Shown: piece after piece, positions 49,601-61,000 of the stretch
Position numbering within the stretch: the stretch's first letter is position 1
How the letters are laid out: each line of letters opens with the position of its first letter
Assembly: GCA_030762935.1 (NCBI GenBank)
Contig: CM060895.1
Span: 30,308,501 to 30,372,500, forward strand
Origin: Hymenopus coronatus
Taxonomy: Eukaryota; Arthropoda; Insecta; Mantodea; Hymenopodidae
Direction: 5' to 3'
Length of the DNA: 64,000 nucleotides
The notes under the pieces: generated by a model
Database searches by the model: none
What the model was told of the DNA's origin: nothing
What the model saw: only the letters and a program-made list of their open reading frames with translations
Translations under genes and position numbers: made by a program

Positions 49601-50982
49601 TTTAGACTGTAGTAGTTTTGGAAAGCTATGTGTTATGACTCAGCAGAAATTATACTAAGTTTCATAATAATCAGATTTATGTGTAAGGAGTTGAAAATAT
49701 GGATAGGTAAGGGTTATCTTTTAAAAACTGTGATGTAGTGAGTGAGTTTGAAATATGTTGCCACATTAAAGCAAAGTAAATGAGTGTATTCAACTAAACA
49801 GCATTGTTTATAAAAATGTTTGATATTTTAAACATTTTAAACATTTTGTTTTTGTTTCATTAAAGTTTAAGTCATTACACACTTAAATTATTTTGAAATA
49901 TTTAATGTTGCATTTATTTTATGGAACTGGAACACGACTCAAGAACTTAATATAGGTACAAAATAAGAGTTAAATCTTTCCTGATAGTATCATAACTAAA
50001 CATTTTCATGAGTTTCTAGCCATATGTTTGTTTGAAACTGGTGCTTTTAAGATTCTCATCATCTTCATTTTCAGAATACATGATTTCATACTGAGAGTAT
50101 ACTAGAAGCCTGAGAAAAGTTAAGAGTTATGATGTAAATATATTTATACCTTTAATTCATCTATTATCATTTAAACCACCAAATGGTTAAAGAATATGAA
50201 ATGCAATCAATGTTTACACGTAACAAAATACTTATATTCTTAGGCAAAAACTGGAAAAGAGAGCGCTAAAAGTGTTATACAAATAAGAGCAGACTTTTAC
50301 TCAGATTAGATTAGATTAGAAAGCATTCTGTAGGTTTGTGTAGGCCAGGAAGCCACTGAACATAGAACTTGTCAAGACATATACATGTATACATATTAAT
50401 TCAAAATCTTCTCAGGCTTCTAACCAGGTAAATATGTATACATATGTTTATATACTATGGAATAAAAAAAACAAAACAATGTATATAGCTCGTGCTAAAA
50501 GTATGGGTTACAAAAACAGAATAGACATGTAATCACACCATTTGCATTTGAGGCCTCTAATATACTTTTTTTTTTTTTTTTTTTTCTGCAAGCACATAAA
50601 AACGAAGAGTATCAAAAATTAGTGTTAAAATGTATAAATAAATATAATTTCATTATATGTAATACTGATGTAATGTCAGATGATAGTTTTCTAATTATTG
50701 ACATAATAGTTACTACTAGTAATTATATAAAACTAAAATATGATTATTGTATTATGAACTCTTCATAAATGTCAACAAATTACAATACATATTTACAAAT
50801 ATGTTATAGAATTTCCAATGCAAAAATTTACAATTATGCACTAGGGTGTAAAATATCAAAGCATCAGGCTTTACAGACTTTGTGTCATTGCTAAATACTA
50901 AAAAATTAATTTGATACATTCGTGCAAGTCAAACTATACATCAGTTTAATTTGAATATAAAAAAAAACAAGAAACATGCACG

Positions 50983-51025
<43 letters not shown>

Positions 51026-54000
51026 CAATACATTATAATACTTATAAATACAATGATTGTTGTTTGGCAGTATTGTCAGATAGATTTGTCACTTAAATAT
51101 TCATCTACAGAGTAAAATGATTTATTGCAAAGGTACTCCTTAAGAGAGGCCTTAAAAGCCCTGAAATTCCCAACAAACCATAGCCATCCTAAAATTTATT
51201 TACAAGATAAAACCCAAAGATCTTGCAAAATAAAAGCCTGCATTAATTTATCTTCATGACAATGTTGTGATAAATATTTCAGATGGAGAATGCAGCATTT
51301 GATTTAAAAATCCCAAAGCAGAGTGTTAAGGATTTGGTTCCTCAGGCACTTCCTATATGTGATCCTGCAGTAGCTGTTAAGCAATACTTCTTATCAAGAG
51401 CTGTAGAGCAAAAGCCAAGGTAAGGGATATTTATATATATATATTATTATTTTTTTTTTTTTATTTTTTTTTTTTTTTATTTTTTTTTTTATTTTTTTTT
51501 TTAATGTTATGACAGATCATCATCATCATTGTTATTATTATTAATAATAATAATATAAATAGCACAAAACTTAGTTTGTTTCACTATTTAACTTTTGATC
51601 ACATTTATTTTTATTTTTAATTTAAGTTTCTGAAAATTAGATATATTCATTATTTTTTCTGGTATTTCATTATAGATTTTAATTAAGAAATGTTTTAAGC
51701 ATTTTGTTCCTTAAGTTACACTTTCAGCATGGCTAAAATAAATATTTAATTGTTAACTACCTATGTTGGGTTGATATATAGGGTCTTTCAAAAGTAATTT
51801 CAAACATTAAACCACTATAAATATTATAATTATTGAGATAGGAAAAAGGATCTCATTGTTGGGCAGACAACAGGGTTTACAAAACATTGAGATGTCTGCC
51901 ATTCGCTTGTTCAAAATGACATTCCTTGCAAGATGGTATCTTTCAGTTACTGTGGGATTGTGTCAGGAAAACTCGTTCATTAAGGTAATCCCACTGAAGT
52001 CAGATGGGTTGAGATCTGGAAATTGTAGCAACCACATTGTTGGGAAGTTTCGATGACAGTTGCCAAATATTTGCGTAATTAATTGTTTTGTGGGGTTTGA
52101 TGTGGAGTACAGTGACATCCTGCATGAAGATTATGATTTCCATATCGTGAATAAACCAAGAACTGATTATATGCAACAAAAATATTTAATGTTAGATGGT
52201 AATCTTTAGTTACATAACAGTGGATTTGGTAGACAGGAGTTCACTTAAATCAAAGGGGATCCTTTTAATTTGGAACCTTAATATGTAATGCAATATCTTC
52301 CCTAATAAAGGGGAACTAAAGGGAAAAGAGGTGAATGATATTAAGAAAAACAACACATATATAACTCCAGAAGTAGCACAGTGCCTAACAGCAAATACAG
52401 GTAAGACAAATAAGAAAAGGGGCATGTGCTACATAGAGCCTTACAAACTTACTTTTAATTCATCAAAATATTCAGTATATGTCAAATAAACTAGTGGAAA
52501 TTGAAATTATGTTGAATGAAGTAAACCTAATATTTTGATGCTGACTGAGAATGGGACTGAAGAAAGGCAGATTAAATACCTTAACACAAAATTACAATCT
52601 TCAAGTTATTGTACATAGATCATAAAGGGGGTGATGTAGCTATATATGTTAAGAAAGAAATATATTTCACATCCAAAAATTAGATGGGGAATTATGAAGT
52701 GAAAATGATATTTTAAATAGCAACAGTGAAAATACAAACAAGAGAGGAAAATTATCTGATTATTGGTTTACACAGATCACTAAGTGCTAAAGTCAATGAA
52801 CTTTCAAGTCTTGAGAATTTTCTTGACAAAGTGCATAATAATAACAAAAATACTGTAAATATGGGCAATCTAAAATCTAAATATAAACTTAGTTCCAAGT
52901 ACTAGTGACTGTCTACTTTATAACTTCAATTTAGATGATAAAATTACCAACAAAAATCATACCTAACAAGTCTGCCATTATTCATGTAATACATAGAATG
53001 TGATAGGTATGTTATGATGGTATAGAATTTTTGTATTTCTGATCATTATGCATAAGTAATTGATATCTTAAACAGTGGCAAAATTCCTGAAAAAATAAAT
53101 TTTATAAAAATAAGACAAACAGCTCTACTAATCATAAATCAGATGTTTGAGAGCCTAAAACAAAAATTGGGCAACTATGTATGAAACACTACAGTAACCT
53201 AAAGTGGGAACACTTTACTTTCCCTAGCATCTGTGCACAATGTACATAGTATATAGAGAAGGTTTTGTACTCCACTCTGAGATTTCACCGGAAATACATG
53301 TTTTGAGACCCACATAAAAACATTTTTATAAAAAATGGAAAACTTATAAATAAAGTAAAAATAAGTGCTCCTCATGATAGAATGTATGTCATCTAAAATC
53401 TTAAAATACTGTAACAATGAATTGATTAAGGGATAGTGCTGTATCTGAGGTTATTTGAAATTATATAAACAACTGTGAATTCATATAGTGTAGATTCCCA
53501 AATTATGTTGGCTACCCTCGAAATGTGTTGGAATTGATAATGGCTTGTTGAGTGAATCGACCAAATTGTGTTTAATACGTAGTAGCTATATCTTATAGTG
53601 CTAGGGAAATTGATTATTTCACAGATAGTATTTAAAGAACTCTGATGTGTTGCATTCACATGACTTTCTCTACATCTCTGCAACAAATTATTGTTAAAAA
53701 GCTTATTCTTCTATCTATTTCAAGCTAATCAAGATAAGCATTATCAGAAATGGTCTTATTACTTAGTTCCTTATATGTAGAAGGGAAATACAAGAATACA
53801 CTAGGCAGGTAGTCAGATCTTCTAAAAGCTGCTTCCTATGTGATTGAAATTTGTTTCTTTGCATGGTCAGGAGTGATAAACTCCTTTATGAGAAAAATAT
53901 AAGTATAAAGTAAGAGCTAAAGTTTTCCTGATGAATGTATGAACTCTACATTTTCTTGGGCTTCTAGCCAGGTAAGTACATGGATTAACTCCAACATTTC

Positions 54001-55018
54001 GAAGATGTGCATCATCTTTGTCTTCAGGGTAAACTGATGACTTGAGAGTCCAGGTTCACAAAATGTATAGTGCCAGAGTGAAGCTAGCATCTGATTGGTT
54101 TGCGTGACTTTTTTTTTTTTTACTGTGGAGGGGAAAAATGCATTCCTGCATTCGACCTCTAGCCTAAGTGCAATGGTTAGGAAGGAGGATATGTGGAGCT
54201 CCCTGCGCGTGTGCAATATAGCGACTAAAAACCCCTCCACATGTTAATCGTATTACTGAGTAATGTGCATACATGCATTAATCAGGTCCTGCATAGCACC
54301 CCGGTTTGCATGACAACTGATATTTATATTTCTGAGGCATGGGCACAGACTTCACAGAAAACTATTTATGGCGGTTATATGCCTAATGTTTTGAACTTGA
54401 GCATGCACCTGTTAGAAAATATTTTATAGCATGCATATTTTTAAGCACAATCTGTTGTACAAGAATGCTGTGAAGTTTTCTAAAGACTTGGGTGACGGCA
54501 GGTTGGAAATTAGGCATTAAGGTTCTTTATTGTCAATGCCCATTCTGTACTTAATTGTAGGCCTGAATTGAATTAAGATTATTTACTTCAGATAGATGGC
54601 TAAGACTTCTTTTATTCTTCTTTCCCAGTAGCTAAAACACTTCGCCACTATCCTAACATTGGTAAAAACAGCCACTATCCTGTGTTCAAAAAAAAAAAAA
54701 AAAAAAATGTATCAAATGTATTTATAATGGAAATGGTAAAGAATGTTTGTAGATGCTGTTTAAGTTAAACTCTGTTCAGATTAAAGACAACTATGTACAT
54801 AATACCAGAACACAAAATTATCACTATAGAGAAAATGTTACAAAAAAGCTACTGAAAAGAATACCCTTAAGATGGGCAAAATGTTTGAAAGGAAATAAAC
54901 AAGCATTTTAATACTGATATGCCTGCACTGATAGATGAATTGTAAATATTGTAAATTAATATAACGATATTTGAAACTTGTATAAGTGCAGAACCTATTA
55001 AAGATGATGATGATGATG

Positions 55019-55053
<35 letters not shown>

Positions 55054-58000
55054 TGTTGTGTTCTTGTTGTTATTGTTATTATTATTGTTGTTATTTAAGG
55101 AGTTTCTTATTAGATTAGAGCTTACTTTTTTGTAGAAAGAAAACTGAATGGGATGTAGCACGATTAACACCAGCTGCAGATCTGGTAACTGCACACAGAG
55201 AGCTAGAAAAGGCTAAACAGAGCCTCCATGAAAAGAGAGAACTTGCTGTCCTAAACCGTAAAGATATGGATGAGAAATGGATTGCTCTTAAAGAACAAGA
55301 ACAAAAGTTGAGGGATTCATTTATACATTTTAATCAGTTTCTGAAGGTGATTAATTTTAGTTTTAAATTTTCAATATCATTTTTTGCAAGCATCCTGAAA
55401 TTGTTTTGCACTATACTTCTGCATGAAAAGAAACTAGCACAACTAGAAGTAAAATGTATTCCAAGAGAGGTCAGTTAACATTAGGTTATTGTGGAAGTAG
55501 TCATCCAAATGATATTATACATGGCCAATAAAATGGTTAAAATTAATATTGCTAAATTTGCTATTCCTCAGATTGAGTACATTTCTTTATTATGAATATT
55601 AGTATCAGAAGGGTGCTTAACATATAATTGTGGAATATTTTATGAGCTTTGTTACAATTTATGTCATGGTCCTTTTCTAATTGAACCTGCACTTACACTT
55701 AGTTTCTTTATTTGACCATGACACTGGGTGAGCTAAAATACAAAGTCAAAAGATAGAGATTATTACATAAAATCTTAATTAGAATCTGAACAGGAAATCA
55801 CTACACAGGAATGTACATAACAACTGCATGATTATTGCATTCCAAAAGATCCTTACATTCTCACAATGTTCATTGAGGAAGACAAAAATGGTGATGGAGT
55901 TGGCATGACCCTTACTTCTTGTGGCTCATTCCATACATATTTAATGATTGATGGCATTCCCAAACTAAACTTGCCCCATTACATTACATGTACATACACA
56001 TTCCTCCTTCCACTCCTAGATTGTGAGTGCACATAGCCTGGGAACGATTAGTTTCTGTACAGTTGCATGTATACTCAAATTCCCTATATTTCTAAATATA
56101 TACTTGTTACAATACCCCATAATAATGAATACGAATAACAGTACTTATAAGACCTAATATATACGGATCAATAAAAAATATAGACCATTTGGCTGTAATA
56201 TATTCAGAAAAAAATTTCATTATTGAAAAACCAAAAATGTACTTTATTTCTACACATAATCACCTAAATTATCTCATATCTGTCCTCCACAAAGTTTAGA
56301 ATTCCCATGTTATAGTCAGTTGCTGCCTGATTATTAAGCCTGGATGTTCAGACCCATTTTATCAAATAAAGAATCTGAGATATATTGGTAACTGCTTCCG
56401 CTATTGGCCATGTTGTCTTGTGGCTCATGTTTTCGCCAAAATTACCACGAGAAGATGGAAACAACACTGAAGGATAGTTCATATAAAAACATCCCAAAAA
56501 ATCCTACGTCATAATAGAGAGAACCACAACAGCTATAATAAAAAAATCTTCTATAACTAAAGATAGACAATGCATACTCATACCACATGATTCCAAAACA
56601 CCAGCAATCTACAGACTTCTGGATATGCACAAAGAGAATACTCCTTTGAGACCAATAGCGAGCACAATAGGACACATGCCATAGCAAGTTTCCTGGCCGA
56701 AAACTAACGGGCTGCATACCAAGCTGCATCAGTTATTGGAAGTATTTAAATTAGAATCACATCACTTAATGATGAGCTTTGATGTGAACTCATTATTCAA
56801 AAACATCCGGTCAATGAGTCCTTGAGCATAATAAAAGAAAAAATTGAAGCTAATGACCTTCCTGATGATTGGCCACAATTGGTGGCCCACTGTCTAACTA
56901 CCACTTACTTTAGCTATAAAGGATAGTTATTTGAGCAAGTGGAAGGTGCAGCTATGGGTTCCCCCCTCTCCCCAGTAGTAGCCAACATGTTCATGGAAAC
57001 ATTTGAATCCACAGTGATGGATACATATCATCTGAAATCTTCCTAGTGGCTCCGGTATGTAGATGACATTTTTGTCATCTGGGCACATGGAAAACACACA
57101 GTGGCAGATTTCCTACAGCACCTCAATAGTGTACATAAAAATATTCAATTCACAATAGAATTTAAAAACTGCAATAAATTGCCCTTCCTAGACATAATAG
57201 TAATATGGGACACCTCCACCAACACATTGCGCTGCACAGTGTACCGAAAACCTACTCATACCGAGAGGTACATATCTGCAGATTCCACCATCCTCCATGA
57301 AAAACTGGCTTTGATAAATATAATGTACAAACAAGCTGAACGCATATACAGTTCTGATCATCTTGCCAAAAAAAGAAAAAGGACATCTAAACTACGTACT
57401 GAAAGCAAATGGATATTCACATCAAGATATACAAAGAGCCTGTAAAACAAAAAGAAAAAAGAACAGTACGGAGGATAGCAGCAAAAAATGGGCATTTATA
57501 CCATACATACACGATACATCCAACAGAATTTCAAAATTACTGCAATGACACAACAAAGCAACCAGATATACTTCCAGCAAGGCACTACGATCCATCTTAC
57601 CCCCAGTCAAAGACAAAAAACCCCTGTTATTAAACCCTGCAGTTTATAAGATTAAGTGCGAGTGCGAAGAGACCTATGTTGGACAGACAGGAAGATCCAT
57701 ATGTTCAACAAAAATTGAACACATAAGATATCTGAAACATTCACAACCAGAAAAATCAGCTCTCGTGGAGCACTTAACAAATATAGGGCATCATATTGAT
57801 TTTGATGACTCAAAGTTTGCTCAATTTTCCAACAGGATCATTAGAGAAAGTATAGAGATTTTCAAAGAAAGAAGTGCGTTAAATTGAGTCTGTGGTAAAC
57901 CACTGAATGCCATTTGGAGGACCCTCATTGCAGAGCGGTCCAGGGGAGATGGAAGTACAAGTAACACCAACCACAGAGCCAACCAGGATTGCCCAGCTAC

Positions 58001-61000
58001 GAACCAATGAGAAAGCAGGAGGCAGTCACAACTCACCTATAAAGCCGGCCCCACAGCAATTCGCTGCGGGGGATTTTTTTGGAGGAGATTCGGAGCTTGA
58101 TCTTCGAGCTGTCAACATGGCTAAGAAGAGACAGCGCAGAGCCGCCGCTGTTACGGCAGCATCTGACACCTCTTCCCCGGCAGCCGCTGAGGAAGCAGCA
58201 CCTCCGTCATCAGCAGTCGGGGCAAACTCAGCTTCACCGCCGGCCGCCACCGCAGCCTCGCCGGTACTGCAACTACAGTTGCCGCCATCTCCGACGACGT
58301 TCAGTGACGAAAGACAGCTTCAGTGCCGAGCGGCTGGGGTTTATTTATCAATGTGTGACCCTGTGCAGGCAATAAAACTATTAACCATTGCATGATAAGC
58401 AGCCACCTCACATTCACCCTTCAGGGGTTTATGCATCTTAAAATCTCAGAACTTTAGTTGCTTGCTATAACTATAATATTGCGGTTTCTGGAAAACATTC
58501 ATTGTTATTTTGTATTGTTAGTATGTGTTGTGTAGTTATGTACTATTCACGATGGCTTCTACTTCTTCTAGGAGAAAATGTGTGAACAATCCAAATAACT
58601 TTTGTTACATATATGGTTCTTTCTTGTTACAGAGACAGAAAACTAACATTACACTGTTTCTGAAGAAAGAGTATTTTGCATATCTTAAAGTTAAGCTAGG
58701 AGATCAAAGTCAAGCATGGGCTCCACATACTGTGTGCAAAACATGTAGTGAAAGGCTAAGACAGTGGTACCATTGAAAACAGAAACCAATGAAGTTCCTA
58801 TGATATGGCGTGAACAAAAAAAATCACTATCATTATTGTTACCTCTGCATTTGTAAAGTATTGGGGTAAAATAAGACAAATAAAACAAAAATTAAATATC
58901 CAGATGGCTTGGCTTCAGCTATTAGATCTGTGCCACATGGAGCAGATGTCTCTATTCCTATTCCACCAGCTCAATTAGAGGATACTGAGAGTTCAGTCCT
59001 GGGTCAACAGAAAATTCCAATACAGATGAGGACTCCTCAGCACACACTGGTGAAGACAAATCACAGCATTTTACACAAGAAGAGTTGAACGACTTAGTAA
59101 GAGATTTAGGTCTTACCATAGAGAAGAGCGAATTACTTGGATCAAGGTTGAAAGAGAAGACACCACATTTTCCTGGTATAGGAATAGAGACGAAGAATTT
59201 ATAAAGTTCTTTAAGATTCAAAATCTACTTGTTATTGTTGTGACTTACCAGGCTTAATTCAACAACTGGGAATACCAATATATGATAATAAAGACTGGTG
59301 TTTATTTATTGACCTTCGAAAAGAAGTCTAAAAGCAGTTTTATTGCACAATAGAAGCAAATTTCCCTCAATATCTGTTGCATATTCTGCGTTTCTGAAAG
59401 AATCATATGAAAACCTTTAAACCATTTTAGAAAGAATTAATTACAAGGAAAATCAATGGCTATTGTGCGGAGACTTAAAGCTATCCAGTATCATACTAGG
59501 GCAACAAGGAGGATATACAAAATATCCATGCTTTTTGTGCGAATGGGACAGTAGAAACAGGGTTGAACTTTGGACAGTGCAAGGATGTCCTAGGAGAAAA
59601 AGCTTAATGCCAGGAGAAAAAAACGTCATTCGTGCCAGTCTAGTTGATCCAAATAAAATGTTATTGTCTTCTTTGCATATAAAATTAGGTATTATGAAAC
59701 AATTCGTGAAAGCACTGGACAAGATGGATTCGTGTTTCAAATAGCTGAGTAGTAAATTTTCTGTGATATCTGAAGCTAAGATAAAAAAGGGTATATTTGA
59801 TGGACCTCAGATAAAACAATTAATGAAGGATAACACATTTTTGGACAACATGAATGATAGAGAACTGCAAGCATGGTGTGCCTTCAAAGAAGTAGTGAAT
59901 AAGTTTCTTGGAAATATAAAAGATCCACGATACGAAGAAATTGTGCGAAATATACTACAAAAGCTGCGAGCTCTTGGATGTAATATGAGTTTAAAGCTTC
60001 ACTTCTTGAATTCTCACCTAGACTATTTTCCTGATAATTTGGGATGAACAAGGTGAAAAATTTCATTAAGAAATCAAGGAGATGGAGAGGAGATATCAGG
60101 GTCGGTGGAACATTGTGGTTAGTGGACTACTGTTGGTGCTTGAAAAGGGTAGTTTCTCAACCACTACATAAACGTAAATCAACTCAGTCATTCTTTCGGC
60201 CAAGCAAAATGTAACTACAGGCCTTGTTTTGCAGGTATGTAGGTGTTGTTATGTATTTATCACAGAGAAATTTTGCATTATGTATTTATTTCATATATTT
60301 CATATTTTTACATCAGAAAGAGTATTTTCAAAATCCTTAATTTGTGATTTGTGAGAAAACCTTACATGATAGATAAAAACGGAAAGCACCATTCAATTTA
60401 GCACATCAAAGTTAGTCAATATCATCTTTCAGATTGCAAACTGGCGAATAAAATATAAATTTTACAGGACAGTGTAATTTACCATCAGGTCTGAGGAATA
60501 TAGGGTCTGTTAAAAAATGCAAGGCTTTCTAACCTGTTTTACTCAGTTAAGGAATTTAATCAATATTGTGTACCCAATCAATACAGTGTACTTACAAATA
60601 AATCACCAAAAGCAGCAGAATATTTAAAATCCAAATAAATGCTGAGTTTCATTTTTTCAATATACTCAATGCCAAAATTATGCTTTTAAGCAATTAATAA
60701 TTTTTTTTAAAATTGTTTAGTTAAGTAATTCATTACGAATATGTGTTATGTTTATTATTTTACTTTCACTGTATAAAAACTCTCAGTTGCATAAATGAGA
60801 TGATAAATCTAGGTCTGTAAGGTATTTTTGTGACAAATGCAAATATTTTCCATTAACATTATTAATGTGGCTGCATCTATTGTATCCATGCATATATATT
60901 TTTGTTAAACTTGATGTATCCAATAACATGTATATGTTTCAAAGGATGAATAAAATATAATAAAATAAGATCTGGTCTAGATTATAAATGATTTGTATGT

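Larger units (their letters stand above)
46690..51270. other. Presumed intron 1 of the CFAP73-like gene
   Basis: No other gene seen. It holds a family D fragment (47985-48345), an extreme AT palindromic patch (49390-49495), a poly(T) run (50565-50585), and a (CA)n microsatellite with CG/GC interruptions (50978-51021). Confidence 0.4.

Noticed and set aside
58079..58395. Ala/Pro/Ser-rich open frames as a host gene
   Set aside because: Several overlapping frames are open only because of local GC richness, and the block continues directly from the Penelope-like element.
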